A stretch of 64,000 nt of DNA from positions 1,039,692 to 1,103,691 of the forward strand of contig NZ_LMEC01000011.1 of the NCBI RefSeq assembly GCF_001425265.1, given 5' to 3'. The stretch is from Massilia sp. Root418. GTDB taxonomy: Bacteria > Pseudomonadota > Gammaproteobacteria > Burkholderiales > Burkholderiaceae_D. The notes beneath the pieces were generated by a model. That model searched no databases, was not told the DNA's origin, and saw only the letters and a list, made by a program, of their open reading frames with translations. Every line of letters starts with the position of its first letter. The first letter of the stretch is position 1. The translations under genes were made by a program, and so were the position numbers. Shown here in pieces: positions 44,847 to 54,994 of the stretch.

Positions 44847-46280
44847 ATGCAAGACACTATCATCGACATCAAATCGCTCGACATGGACGCCCGTGGCGTC
44901 GGCCACATTGAAAACGAAGACGGTACGCCGGGCAAGGTGGTATTCGTGGAAGGCGCGCTGCCGGGCGAGCGCGTGACCTTCGAGACGTTCAAGAAAAAGA
45001 AGAACTGGGAAGCGGCTCACCTGGTCGAGATCCGCAAGGAATCGTCCATGCGCGTCAAGCCCAAGTGCGTGCACTTCGACTATTGCGGCGGCTGCTCCAT
45101 GCAGCACCTGGAGCCGGGCGCGCAGGTGGCCATCAAGCAGCGCACGCTGGAGGACAACCTGTGGCACCTGTCCAAGGTCAAGGCCGGCAACGTGATGCGC
45201 CCGATGTACGGCCCCACCTGGGGCTACCGCTACCGCGCGCGCCTGTCGGTGCGCTTCGTGGCCAAGAAGGGCACCGTGCTGGTGGGCTTCCACGAGAAGA
45301 AGTCCTCCTATGTGGCCGACATCCAGAGCTGCCAGATCCTGCCGCCGCACGTGTCGGACATGATGCTGCCGCTGCGCGCGCTGATCGGCTCCCTGAGCAT
45401 CTTCGACAAGGTGCCGCAGATCGAACTGGCCATCGGCGAAGACCTCACCGTGCTGGTGCTGCGCAATATGGAGCCGCTCACCGCCGGCGACGAAACCAAA
45501 GTGAAGGCCTTTGCCGACCAGTACAACATCCAGTGGTGGCTGCAGCCGAAAGGCCCGGACACCGCTTATCCCTTCTACCCGCTGGACAAGCAGCTGCATT
45601 ACCTGCTGCCCGAGTTCAACGTGCGCATGCCGTTCAAGCCGGTCGACTTCACCCAGGTGAACCACCACATCAACCGCGTGCTGGTGTCCAAGGCGCTGCG
45701 CCTGCTGGAAGTGCAGCCGCAGGACCGCGTGGCCGACCTGTTCTGCGGCCTGGGTAACTTCACCTTGCCGCTGGCCACGCAGGCGCGCGAAGTGGTGGGC
45801 ATCGAAGGCAGCACCGCGCTCACCGAGCGCGCGCTGTCGAACGCGGTGGTGAACGGCGTGTCGCAAAAGACCAGCTTCATGACGCGTAACCTGTTCGAAG
45901 TGAGCAAGGAAGACCTGATCGCGCTGGGCAAGTTCGACCGCATGCTGATCGACCCGCCGCGCGACGGCGCGCTGGCCCTGTCGCTGGCGCTGGCTGAACT
46001 GAAGAAGACCAATCCGGAGCTGCTGCCCAAGCGCATCGTCTACGTCTCGTGCAGCCCGTCCACCCTGGCGCGCGACGCCGGCGTGCTGGTGCACCTGTGC
46101 GGCTACGTGCTGAACAAGGCCGGCGTGGTGAACATGTTCCCCCACACCTCGCACGTGGAATCGATGGCCGTGTTCGACCTGGACATCGACGCCCTGGTGA
46201 CCCAGCTGGCCGACGGCCGCGACATGCCGGCCGCCGTGGAGCCCGAGGGCGCCGTCAACCCCCTCGGCGCCGCCGCGTAA
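44847..46280 (+). CDS. rlmD: 23S rRNA (uracil(1939)-C(5))-methyltransferase RlmD
   Basis: 477 residues. An N-terminal TRAM domain (residues 1–60) precedes the [4Fe-4S] cysteines in KCVHFDYCGGCSMQHL and QSCQIL. The SAM domain has DLFCGLGNFTLPLA and IDPPRDGAL, with the catalytic cysteine in YVSCSPSTLARDAG. It methylates U1939 of 23S rRNA. An in-frame codon ten residues earlier is less likely than the ATG chosen. Confidence 0.95.
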   Translation: MQDTIIDIKSLDMDARGVGHIENEDGTPGKVVFVEGALPGERVTFETFKKKKNWEAAHLVEIRKESSMRVKPKCVHFDYCGGCSMQHLEPGAQVAIKQRTLEDNLWHLSKVKAGNVMRPMYGPTWGYRYRARLSVRFVAKKGTVLVGFHEKKSSYVADIQSCQILPPHVSDMMLPLRALIGSLSIFDKVPQIELAIGEDLTVLVLRNMEPLTAGDETKVKAFADQYNIQWWLQPKGPDTAYPFYPLDKQLHYLLPEFNVRMPFKPVDFTQVNHHINRVLVSKALRLLEVQPQDRVADLFCGLGNFTLPLATQAREVVGIEGSTALTERALSNAVVNGVSQKTSFMTRNLFEVSKEDLIALGKFDRMLIDPPRDGALALSLALAELKKTNPELLPKRIVYVSCSPSTLARDAGVLVHLCGYVLNKAGVVNMFPHTSHVESMAVFDLDIDALVTQLADGRDMPAAVEPEGAVNPLGAAA

Positions 46281-46308
46281 GCCATTCGCTCGCGTGCGGG
46301 GCGAGAAC

Positions 46309-46343
46309 CGTAGGGCGGGTTAGCGGGCACCGCGTAACCCGCC
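46309..46343. repeat. REP-like hairpin between convergent genes
   Basis: One copy of CGTAGGGCGGGTTAGCG…CGCGTAACCCGCC, the fourth site of the family in the window. It separates rlmD from the convergent TonB-dependent receptor gene and may terminate both. Confidence 0.75.
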
Positions 46344-46362
46344 GGCGCCGCCCGGGTCCGCA

Positions 46363-49053
46363 TCAGGACCCGAAGTGGTAATTCAGCTCCACCCAGCCCG
46401 CCCGTCCCGCCGGGCTATAGCTGCCCACCGGGTAGTTCGGCCAGCCGCCCGTCGTATCGTGCTTGATCTTGTCCAGCACATTGTTGACGATCACCGACAG
46501 CGTGGTGCGCTTGTTCAGGCGGTAGACAGTGCTGAAGTTCACCAGCGCGGTAGGCGTCAGATAGGCTTCCTGCGCGCCGTTGGGCAGCTTGCCGTAGCGG
46601 TTCACCGACACCGTATTGGTCCACTCCGCAATGCTCCACGCCAGGCTGGCGTTCAACTTGTCCGGCCAGTCCGTATTGTCCCGCGAGTGCAGCTCGTCCT
46701 GCACCTCATCCCCCGCGAACTGCTTGTAGCGCTTGGTGAGCGTCTTCGCGTAGCTGCCGCGCAGCACGAAGTCGCCGAAGCGCGTGCCGCGCAGCGCGTA
46801 GCGCGCGGTCAGGTCGAAGCCGCTGGTGCTCTGGTGCGCCGCATTGATCGGGTTGACCGTGATCTCCCTGATCTCGCCCGGCTTGTTCAGCGCCGTCAGC
46901 GGATAGCGCTTGATGCGGTTGATGGTGTCCACGCAGCTGGGCGAGTTGATGTCCGCGCCGCCCAGGCGGCACGCCGCCTCGTCGCGCAGCAGCTTGCCGG
47001 CGCTCAGATTGGTCACCAGGTCGTCGATCTTCACGTTCCAGTAATCGGCCGACGCATCGAAGCTGGCGCTGGGCGACCACACCAGGCCCACGCCCCATGA
47101 TTTGCCCTTCTCGGAACTGAGGTCCTTGCTGCCCAGCTGCACGTAGTCCGCGCCCGGCGACACGTTGGCATAGTCGCAGGTCTCGATCGTCTGGCCGGCC
47201 TGCGCGCAGCGGTAGTAGTCGGTGGTGGACGAGTAGTAGCCGGTGCCGCGCGACTTGTAGATATAGTTCATGTCCGGCGCGCGGAAGCTGGTGGCGTAAT
47301 TGCCGCGCACCAGGAGCTCGCTGGCAGGGCGTATTTCCAGGCCGCCGTTGTAGGTGAACTTGCCCTCGTTGCGGCCGGCGAAGGTGTAGCGGTCGTAGCG
47401 GCCGGCCAGCGTGGACGTGACCTGCTTGAGCAGCGGGATGCTCGCCTCGGCGCCCAGCGCGTAGCGCGTGCGCGTGCCGCCGTTCGGGTCCGAGCGGGTG
47501 GCGGTGTTGAACACGCCCGCGTTGATGCCTGCGTCCGGCGTATTCGTGTAGCCCTGCCGGCCCGCCTCGGCCACGGTGGCGATCTTGAGCGCGCCGGCCG
47601 GCAGCTGCAGCAGCTCGCCGTTAGTGGTGAAGCTCAGCGTGTTGGTCCACGATTCGTCGTCGCTGTGCGAGCTGCCAACGATGCTGTCGAATTCCGCCGG
47701 CGTCAGGCGCCTGGCCAGGCGGGCGGGGTCGGGCGCGTAAATCGGCACGCCGGCTGCGTCCGTGCCCAGCTTGGGGCCGAGGAAGAAGCTGTCGATGTTC
47801 GCCAACGTGCGCGGCACGTGGTTCTTGCTCTGGTAGAGCGAGGCGTTGTAGGCGGCTTCGTAATCCCACTGCGTGCCGGGCAGGCGGCCTTTCAGGCCCA
47901 GCGTGGCGGCGACAGCCGTGTCTTCCCAGGTGCGGTTGAAGCGCGCCGCGCCGCCGTACTCCTCGGGCGCGATGAACTTGCTCCAGGCCTCGTAGGCGCC
48001 GGTGTTCTTGTTGGCGAAGTAGGACACCCCGGTGGAGTTGGCGGTCCACGACGGACCGCGCGTGTTGTTCTCGCTCTCGTTACGGCCCAGCAGCACGTCG
48101 GCGAACAGCGTGGTGTCGTCCGACAGCGCGTAGGTGGCGCCGCCGAAGGCGTTCTTGCTGACGTTCTTGGTCTGCACCGTCCAGTGGGTCGGGCCCACTT
48201 TCGGGCTGGCGCAGTAGCTGCCTTTCTTCACGGTGTACTTGACGGTGCTGCCGTCGAACAGGTCGCCCAGCGCGGCGCAGGCGTCGCCCAGGCTGAGGTA
48301 GTTGCCGGTCTTGACGTCCTTGCGCGCCAGGACCGTGGACGGCGTGCCGCCCTTGCTGGCCATGAAGTCGCGCTGGCTGCTCCAGAGCGGATCGCGCTCG
48401 CTCAGCTCCAGGCTGAACACCGTATTGAGCTTCCCGCCGCCGCTGCCGCCGCTGAACTGCACGCGCCTGTCGCCGCCGCCGCCGCGCTCCGTGGTACCGG
48501 CTTTCAGGTTGACGTCGAAGCCCTCGCTTTGCTTTTTCAGCACCACGTTGATCACGCCCGCGATCGCGTCCGAGCCGTAGATGGCGGACGCGCCGCCGTT
48601 CAGGATCTCGATGCGCTCGACGATGGAAGAGGGGATGTTGGCCAGGTTGGTGAAGTTCACCGTGCCTTCGTAGGCGATGGGGAAGTCCGCCAGGCGGCGG
48701 CCGTTGAGCAGCACCAGCGTGTGGTTGGGGCCGAGGCCGCGCAGGCTGAGCGCGTTGGCGGACGGCGTGAAGGTGTTGCCGAAGTCGGCGCCTTGCACGA
48801 AGCCGCTGTTCTGCACCTGGTTGCTCAGGGCATCGAACACGTTCTTGTAGCCTTGCCGCGTGATGTCCTCGCCGGTGATGACGGTGACGGCGGAGGGTCC
48901 TTCCAGGCTGGCGCGCGGGATACGCGAGCCAGTCACGATCACGGCGGCCGGTTCAGCCGCTGTGGTTTGCGCGTTCGCCTGCCAGGACGTACTGCACAGC
49001 GCTGCCAGCAGGCAGGCTGTCAGCGGTTTCAATTTGCATGGGGTAGTGGTCAT
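46363..49053 (-). CDS. TonB-dependent outer-membrane receptor
   Basis: 896 residues with a signal peptide (ending QANAQ), a plug domain (VIVTGSRIPRASLEGPSAVT, LSLRGLGPNHTLVLLNGRRL, EILNGGASAIYGSDAIAGV) and a 22-strand-type barrel ending YSPAGRAGWVELNYHFGS with the terminal aromatic. The substrate cannot be told from sequence; the plug resembles the oligosaccharide/peptide-type receptors common in this group. No TonB box variant or sigma/anti-sigma pair is next to it. It is divergent from the alpha-2-macroglobulin gene. Confidence 0.93.
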   Translation of the reverse strand: MTTTPCKLKPLTACLLAALCSTSWQANAQTTAAEPAAVIVTGSRIPRASLEGPSAVTVITGEDITRQGYKNVFDALSNQVQNSGFVQGADFGNTFTPSANALSLRGLGPNHTLVLLNGRRLADFPIAYEGTVNFTNLANIPSSIVERIEILNGGASAIYGSDAIAGVINVVLKKQSEGFDVNLKAGTTERGGGGDRRVQFSGGSGGGKLNTVFSLELSERDPLWSSQRDFMASKGGTPSTVLARKDVKTGNYLSLGDACAALGDLFDGSTVKYTVKKGSYCASPKVGPTHWTVQTKNVSKNAFGGATYALSDDTTLFADVLLGRNESENNTRGPSWTANSTGVSYFANKNTGAYEAWSKFIAPEEYGGAARFNRTWEDTAVAATLGLKGRLPGTQWDYEAAYNASLYQSKNHVPRTLANIDSFFLGPKLGTDAAGVPIYAPDPARLARRLTPAEFDSIVGSSHSDDESWTNTLSFTTNGELLQLPAGALKIATVAEAGRQGYTNTPDAGINAGVFNTATRSDPNGGTRTRYALGAEASIPLLKQVTSTLAGRYDRYTFAGRNEGKFTYNGGLEIRPASELLVRGNYATSFRAPDMNYIYKSRGTGYYSSTTDYYRCAQAGQTIETCDYANVSPGADYVQLGSKDLSSEKGKSWGVGLVWSPSASFDASADYWNVKIDDLVTNLSAGKLLRDEAACRLGGADINSPSCVDTINRIKRYPLTALNKPGEIREITVNPINAAHQSTSGFDLTARYALRGTRFGDFVLRGSYAKTLTKRYKQFAGDEVQDELHSRDNTDWPDKLNASLAWSIAEWTNTVSVNRYGKLPNGAQEAYLTPTALVNFSTVYRLNKRTTLSVIVNNVLDKIKHDTTGGWPNYPVGSYSPAGRAGWVELNYHFGS

Positions 49054-49220
49054 TGAGTTCTCTTTTTTTGAAAGAGTTGGCACCATAGCAAGCACAGCCT
49101 CATGCCGGGAACGAATAGATTCACGCTTTCATATGCGTTTTATGTCAGATGGCCTGAAGGGAGATTGACAATTATTGTTCTATTTGCAACACTGGCATCT
49201 GTGTCCACCCGGGAGTCTCT

Positions 49221-52200
49221 ATGCGTGCCTTGTCGACCTTTGCGGTACTTTGCCTGCTGCCTTTTGCGGCCCACGCGCAGACGGCAGTGGAAGCGTTTTC
49301 GCCGCAGGATGCGGTCAAGGGCGTGCGCCAGGTGAAGGTGCGTTTCAGTGCGCAGATGGTGCCGTTTGGCGACCTGCGCCTGGCCGACCCCTTCGATGCA
49401 GATTGCGGCGGCGACCAGGCGGCGGCAGGCAAGGGCCGCTGGGTCGACGGCCGCAACTGGGTGTACGACTTCGAGCGCGACCTGCCGGCCGGCGTGGCAT
49501 GCCGCTTCACGCTCAAGTCCGGGCTGGCGGACGTCGCGGGCAAGCCGCTGGCCGGCGAGCGCAGCTACAGCTTCAATACCGGCGGACCGTCCGTGGCCGC
49601 GTCCATGCCGCGCGACGGCGCCGGCTACATCGACGAGAACCAGACTTTCCTGCTCAGCCTGGACGCGGTGCCGCGCGAAGGCGACATCGCGCGGCATGCC
49701 TACTGCACGGCCGACGGCATCAACGAAAAAATTCCGGTGCGCCTGCTGGAAGGCAAGGAGCGCCAGCAGGTGCTGGACGCGCGCAAGGACTACGTCCAGC
49801 GCCACCTGCACCTGTTCTGGGCGGCGCGCGGCGTCGTATGGCACTCCGCCACGGCTGTCAAGAGCAAGCGCGCCGAGCAGATGCCGGTAAGTGTCTTGCA
49901 GTGCCAGCGCAGCCTGCCGCAGAACGCAAGGGTCACGCTGGTCTGGGGCGCCGCCATCGCTGCGCCGAACGGCATCGCCAACCAGCACGACCAGGTACTG
50001 GCCTTTAAAACTCGTCCGGATTTCACTGCCGCCTTCAGCTGCGAGCGGCCGTCGGCCAAGGGCCAGTGCATCCCGTTCCAGCCGGTGCGCGTGAACTTCA
50101 GCGCGCCGGTGCGCATAGCGGATGCGCGCGCCGTGGCGCTCACGGGGCCGGGCGGCAAGCGCTGGGCGCCGCAGTTCGCGAAAGAGGAAGCCAAGGCTGA
50201 ATACGTGAGCGGCGTGACCATTCCGGGACCGTTCCCCGAGAAGGCCCGGCTGCGCCTGGTGCTGCCGGACGGGCTGAAGGATGACGCCGGCCGCAGCCTG
50301 CTGAACCAGGCGCGCTTTCCGCTGGCCGTGCAGACTGGCGACATGCCGCCGCTGGTCAAGTTCCCGGCGCGCTTCGGCATTATCGAGGCGCGCGGCGACA
50401 AACTGCTGCCGGTCACGGTGCGCAACGTGGAGGCGGGCATTGCGGCGCGCATGGCCGGTGCTGCCGGCGCCATGCTGCGCGTGGATGGCCCGCAAGGCCA
50501 GCAGGACCAGCAGGACCGGCAGGTGATCGACTGGCTACGCCGTCTCAGCGGCAAGAACCGCAACACCGGCTGGGTGCCCGGCGAGTTGTGGGGGCTGAAG
50601 GAGTCCGTGTTCGCCGAACCGAAAGGCAGGCCGCAGCCGAAGACCGAGCGCTTCACGCTGCCCAAGCCGGGCGGCGGCAAGGCATTCGAGGTGATCGGTA
50701 TCCCATTGCGCAAGCCGGGCTTCTACGTGGTGGAGCTGGCCAGTCCCAAGCTCGGGCTGGCGCTGCAGGGCAAGCCTAGCCTGGCCTACGTCAGCGCGGG
50801 CGCGCTGGTCACCAATATGGTGGCGCACTTCAAGCGCGGCGCCGAGTCCTCGCTGGTGTGGGTCACCTCGCTCGACAAGGGGCAACCGGTGCCCAACGCC
50901 CAGGTGGCGGTGCGGGCCTGCACCGGCAAGCTGCTGTGGCAGGGCAGGACCGACGCCATGGGCGTGGCCAGCATCAGCGAAGAGCTGTTCCACGACGGCT
51001 GCCCCTACAACGAGGGCTACTTCGTCAGCGCCCGCAGCGGTGCCGACATGACCTTCACCCTGTCCAACTGGGCCGAAGGCATCGAGCCCTGGCGCTTCAA
51101 CGTGCCCACCGAGGATCTGCGCGCCGACAAGACCATCGCCAGCACCGTGTTCGACCGCACCCTGCTGCGCGCCGGCGAAACGGTCCACATGAAGCACTTC
51201 CTGCGCCGCCGCAGCTCGGACGGCATCGCCTACGCCGCGCCGCAGGGCAAGGACGGCAAGCTGGTGATCCTGCACCAGGGCAGCGACCAGAAATATGAGC
51301 TGCCGCTGGCCTGGGCCAACGGCGGCGTGGCCGAGAGCAGCTGGACCATTCCGGCGGACGCAAAGCAGGGCACGTACCAGGTCATGTTCGACGGCCGCGT
51401 GGGCGGCAGCTTCCGCGTCGAGCAGTTCCGCGTTCCCACCATGAAGGCGCTGCTGCAGGGGCCTTCCGCGCCGGTGGTGCAGGCGGCGCAGGTGGCGCTA
51501 GACGTGCAGCTCAGCTACCTGTCCGGCGGCGGGGCGGCGGGCGCGCAGGTCAGGCTGCGCACGACGAGCCAGGCCCGCAGCGTGCACTTTGAGGAGTACG
51601 ACGATTTCAGCTTCGCCGCCGGCGACGTGAAGGCCGGCAAAGTGGCTGGCGCGCCGGCCTTCGACGAGGATGAAGGGGAGTTCGAAAGCATGGAGGGCGA
51701 GGCCGGTGCGGACGGTGCGCCCCTGCCGGATGGGCCGGTGCGCACCCAAAACCTCACGCTGGACCGGGCCGGCGGCGCGCGGGTGGTGGTGGACAAGCTG
51801 CCCGCGCTGGAACAGCCGGCCACCCTGCTGGCCGAGATGTCCTACCAGGACGCCAACGGCGAAACGCTGACCTCGTCCACCGGCGTGCCGCTGTGGCCAT
51901 CGGGTGTGGTCATCGGCATCAAGCCGGACAGCTGGGTGCTGAGCAAGACTGCGGTCAAGTTCCAGGTGGCCGTGCTGGACACGCAGGGCAAACCCGTGGC
52001 CGGCGCGCCGGTGGAAGTGGATTTCTTCCAGCGCCTGAGCTATTCGCACCGCCGGCGGCTGATCGGCGGCTTCTACGCCTATGAGAACAACAGCGAGATC
52101 AAGGCGCTCGGCAAGGCCTGCGAAGGCAAGACCGACGCCAAGGGCTTGCTGATCTGCGAGGTGGCGGCGCCCGAGGCGGGCAACCTGATCCTGCGTGCGC

Positions 52201-54992
52201 AAACGCAGGACGGCCAGCAGCGCGTGGCTGTCACCAACCGCGAAACCTGGGTGGCCGACGGCGACAACTGGTGGTTCAAGGCCAGCGACGACGACCGCAT
52301 CGACCTGCTGCCCGAGCGCAAGCGTTACGAGCCGGGCGAGACCGCCACCTTCCAGCTGCGCATGCCCTTCCGCGAGGCGACCGCGCTCATCACCGTGGAG
52401 CGCGAAGGTATCCTGGACACCTATGTGCGGCCACTGTCCGGGGCCGCGCCGGTGTTCAGCATTCCGGTCAAGCCGAACTACGCGCCGAACATGTTCGTGT
52501 CGGCGCTGGTGGTGCGCGGCCGCGTGGCCGGCGTGCAGCCGACCGCGCTGGTGGACCTCGGCAAGCCGGCCTACAAGATGGGCGTGGCGCAGCTGCGCGT
52601 CGGCTGGGCCGCGCACGAGCTGAAAGTGGCGGTGAAGACCGACCGCGAGGTGTACAAGGTGCGCGAGAAGGCGCAAGTGAAGGTCAAGGTCACGCGGGCG
52701 GACGGCTCGGCAGTGCCGGCTGGCGCCGAGGTGGCGCTGGCCGCGGTCGATGTCGGTCTGCTGGAGCTGATGCCCAACGCCAGCTGGGATCTGCTGGAGG
52801 CCATGATGCAGCAGCGCGGCTTGCAGGTGGAAACCGCGACAGCGCAGATGCAGGTGGTGGGCAAGCGGCACTTCGGTCGCAAGGCGGTGCCGCACGGCGG
52901 CGGCGGCGGCAAGGGCGGTGGCCGCGAGCTGTTCGACACGCTGCTGTTCTGGAAGGCGCGGGTGAAGCTGGACGCCAACGGCGAGGCCAGCGTGCAGGTG
53001 CCGGTCAACGATTCGTTGACGGCGTTCCGCATCGTTGCCGTCGCCAGCGCCAACGCGGACTTGTTCGGCACCGGCCGCGCCGAGATCCGCAGCGCGCAGG
53101 ACCTGATGCTGCTCTCCGGCCTGCCCGCCGTGGTGCGTGAAGGAGACAAATTCCGCGCCGGTTTCACGCTGCGCAATGCCAGCGCGCGCGACCTGAAGGT
53201 GGAACTGGGTGCGCAGGTGTCCGGCAAGGTCTTGCCGCGCCAGAGGGTCGCCATCGCGGCCGGCATGGCGCAGGAAGTGGGCTGGGACTACCAAGTACCG
53301 GTTGGCGTCACCGAGCTGGCGTGGGACGTGACGGCGCGGATCGACGGAACGCCCGCCGCCGGAGAGGGGGAGGGGGAGGGCGGGGCGCCTTCCGCGCCCG
53401 GCGCGGCGGGGGCCTCGTCCGATCGCCTGCGCCTGAAGCAGGCGGTCAAGGCCGCCGTGCCGGTGCGCACCCTGCAAGCGACCCTGCTGCAGCTCGACAA
53501 ACCGCAATCGATGCAGGTACAGATGCCGGCCGACGCACTGCCGGGACGCGGCGGCGTGCAGACCCTGTTCGCCTCCCGCCTCGGCAGCGAACTGCCCGGC
53601 GTGCGCGACTACATGCAGGCCTATCCCTACACCTGCTTCGAGCAGAATACCTCGCGCGCCATCGCCTTGCGCGACGGCGAGCGCTGGCAGAAGCTGGCCG
53701 CCCAGCTGCCCGCCTACCTGGACAGCGACGGCCTGCTGAAGTATTTCCCCATCATGGAGCAGGGCAGCGACACGCTGACGGCCTACGTGCTGTCGGCCGT
53801 TCAGGAAGCCGGCTTCCCGATTCCGCCGGAGCTGAAAGCGCGCATGGAAGACGCGCTGCTGAACTTCGTGCAGGGCCGCATCACGCGCGGCTCGCCGCTG
53901 GCCACGGCCGATCTGGCGGTGCGCAAGCTGGCCGCGCTGGAAGCGCTGTCGCGCGTCGGCCGCGTCGGCGCCGGCGACCTGGAATCGTTCTCGCCGGAGC
54001 CCAATCTGTGGCCGACGTCGGCGGTCATCGACTGGTACCTGATCCATCAGCGGGTTGCGCAACTGCCCGAGCGCGACAAGCGGCTGGCGCAGGCGCAGCA
54101 GATCCTGCGTTCGCGCCTGAACCTTCAGGGCACCACCATGGGCTTCTCCACCGAGCGCAATGATGACTGGTGGTGGCTGATGGTGTCCGGCGACGTCAAC
54201 GCCAACCGCCTGCTGCTGGCCATGACCGATAACCCCGGCTGGCAGCCCGACATCGGCCGCCTGGCGCGCGGCGCGCTGGGACGCCAGCACAAGGGGCATT
54301 GGAACACTACGGTCGCCAATGCCTGGGGCGTGCTGGCCCTGGACAAGTTCTCGGACAAGTTCGAGCGCGAGCCGGTAATGGGCAGCAGCACCGCCTCCAT
54401 CGGCAACGCCAGCAAGAGCGTGGCGCTGGACGCGGCGGGCGCCAGCGGCAGCGCGCTGCTGCCCTGGCCGCGCGGCGCCTCCGAGCTCTCGCTCAGGCAC
54501 GCCGGCAGCGGCAAGCCCTGGGTGACGGTGCAAAGCCTGGCGGCCGTTCCGCTCAAGGCGCCGATCACGTCCGGCTACAAGATCGTCAAGACCATCACCC
54601 CGGTGGAGCAGGCGGTGAAAGGCGCCTGGACGCGCGGCGACGTGTACCGCGTGCGCCTGGACCTCGAAGCGCAGGCCGACATGACCTGGGTGGTGGTGGA
54701 CGACCCCATCCCGGCCAGCGCGTCCGTGCTGGGCACGGGCCTGGGCAAGGACTCGCAGTTGCTGACGGCCGGCGAGAAAGGCAAAGGCTGGGTATGGCCA
54801 GCTTTCCAGGAGCGCACCTTCGAGGCGTTCCGCTCGTATTACGAGTATGTGCCGAAAGGGAAATGGAGCGTCGAGTACACGGTGCGCCTGAACAATGCCG
54901 GCCAGTTCCAGCTGCCGCCCACGCGGGTGGAAGCCATGTACAGCCCGGAAGCCTTTGCCGAGCTGCCCAACGCCGCAGTGAGCGTGAAGTGA
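49221..54992 (+). CDS. bacterial alpha-2-macroglobulin (YfhM type) with thioester motif
   Basis: 1923 residues with a Sec signal peptide (MRALSTFAVLCLLPFAAHAQ) and no lipobox, so it is periplasmic and soluble rather than lipid-anchored. It has the MG-domain array, a bait-like segment and the thioester motif CFEQ at residues 1472–1475 in YPYTCFEQNTSRAIALRDGE. Such proteins are thought to trap attacking proteases. The gene is two bases upstream of pbpC, the yfhM–pbpC pairing known from E. coli, suggesting joint envelope defence and repair. A glycine-rich patch (HGGGGGKGGGRE) replaces part of a loop near residue 1235. Confidence 0.94.
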   Translation: MRALSTFAVLCLLPFAAHAQTAVEAFSPQDAVKGVRQVKVRFSAQMVPFGDLRLADPFDADCGGDQAAAGKGRWVDGRNWVYDFERDLPAGVACRFTLKSGLADVAGKPLAGERSYSFNTGGPSVAASMPRDGAGYIDENQTFLLSLDAVPREGDIARHAYCTADGINEKIPVRLLEGKERQQVLDARKDYVQRHLHLFWAARGVVWHSATAVKSKRAEQMPVSVLQCQRSLPQNARVTLVWGAAIAAPNGIANQHDQVLAFKTRPDFTAAFSCERPSAKGQCIPFQPVRVNFSAPVRIADARAVALTGPGGKRWAPQFAKEEAKAEYVSGVTIPGPFPEKARLRLVLPDGLKDDAGRSLLNQARFPLAVQTGDMPPLVKFPARFGIIEARGDKLLPVTVRNVEAGIAARMAGAAGAMLRVDGPQGQQDQQDRQVIDWLRRLSGKNRNTGWVPGELWGLKESVFAEPKGRPQPKTERFTLPKPGGGKAFEVIGIPLRKPGFYVVELASPKLGLALQGKPSLAYVSAGALVTNMVAHFKRGAESSLVWVTSLDKGQPVPNAQVAVRACTGKLLWQGRTDAMGVASISEELFHDGCPYNEGYFVSARSGADMTFTLSNWAEGIEPWRFNVPTEDLRADKTIASTVFDRTLLRAGETVHMKHFLRRRSSDGIAYAAPQGKDGKLVILHQGSDQKYELPLAWANGGVAESSWTIPADAKQGTYQVMFDGRVGGSFRVEQFRVPTMKALLQGPSAPVVQAAQVALDVQLSYLSGGGAAGAQVRLRTTSQARSVHFEEYDDFSFAAGDVKAGKVAGAPAFDEDEGEFESMEGEAGADGAPLPDGPVRTQNLTLDRAGGARVVVDKLPALEQPATLLAEMSYQDANGETLTSSTGVPLWPSGVVIGIKPDSWVLSKTAVKFQVAVLDTQGKPVAGAPVEVDFFQRLSYSHRRRLIGGFYAYENNSEIKALGKACEGKTDAKGLLICEVAAPEAGNLILRAQTQDGQQRVAVTNRETWVADGDNWWFKASDDDRIDLLPERKRYEPGETATFQLRMPFREATALITVEREGILDTYVRPLSGAAPVFSIPVKPNYAPNMFVSALVVRGRVAGVQPTALVDLGKPAYKMGVAQLRVGWAAHELKVAVKTDREVYKVREKAQVKVKVTRADGSAVPAGAEVALAAVDVGLLELMPNASWDLLEAMMQQRGLQVETATAQMQVVGKRHFGRKAVPHGGGGGKGGGRELFDTLLFWKARVKLDANGEASVQVPVNDSLTAFRIVAVASANADLFGTGRAEIRSAQDLMLLSGLPAVVREGDKFRAGFTLRNASARDLKVELGAQVSGKVLPRQRVAIAAGMAQEVGWDYQVPVGVTELAWDVTARIDGTPAAGEGEGEGGAPSAPGAAGASSDRLRLKQAVKAAVPVRTLQATLLQLDKPQSMQVQMPADALPGRGGVQTLFASRLGSELPGVRDYMQAYPYTCFEQNTSRAIALRDGERWQKLAAQLPAYLDSDGLLKYFPIMEQGSDTLTAYVLSAVQEAGFPIPPELKARMEDALLNFVQGRITRGSPLATADLAVRKLAALEALSRVGRVGAGDLESFSPEPNLWPTSAVIDWYLIHQRVAQLPERDKRLAQAQQILRSRLNLQGTTMGFSTERNDDWWWLMVSGDVNANRLLLAMTDNPGWQPDIGRLARGALGRQHKGHWNTTVANAWGVLALDKFSDKFEREPVMGSSTASIGNASKSVALDAAGASGSALLPWPRGASELSLRHAGSGKPWVTVQSLAAVPLKAPITSGYKIVKTITPVEQAVKGAWTRGDVYRVRLDLEAQADMTWVVVDDPIPASASVLGTGLGKDSQLLTAGEKGKGWVWPAFQERTFEAFRSYYEYVPKGKWSVEYTVRLNNAGQFQLPPTRVEAMYSPEAFAELPNAAVSVK

Positions 54993-54994
54993 AC

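Noticed and set aside
47665..49056. Plus-strand open frame opposite the TonB-dependent receptor
   Set aside because: Composition typical of a reversed coding strand and no ribosome site.
49165..49178. TTGACAATTATTGT upstream of the alpha-2-macroglobulin gene as promoter or Fur box
   Set aside because: ACAAT-T-ATTGT is a small palindrome, but no -10 box lies at proper spacing and it does not match a Fur consensus well.
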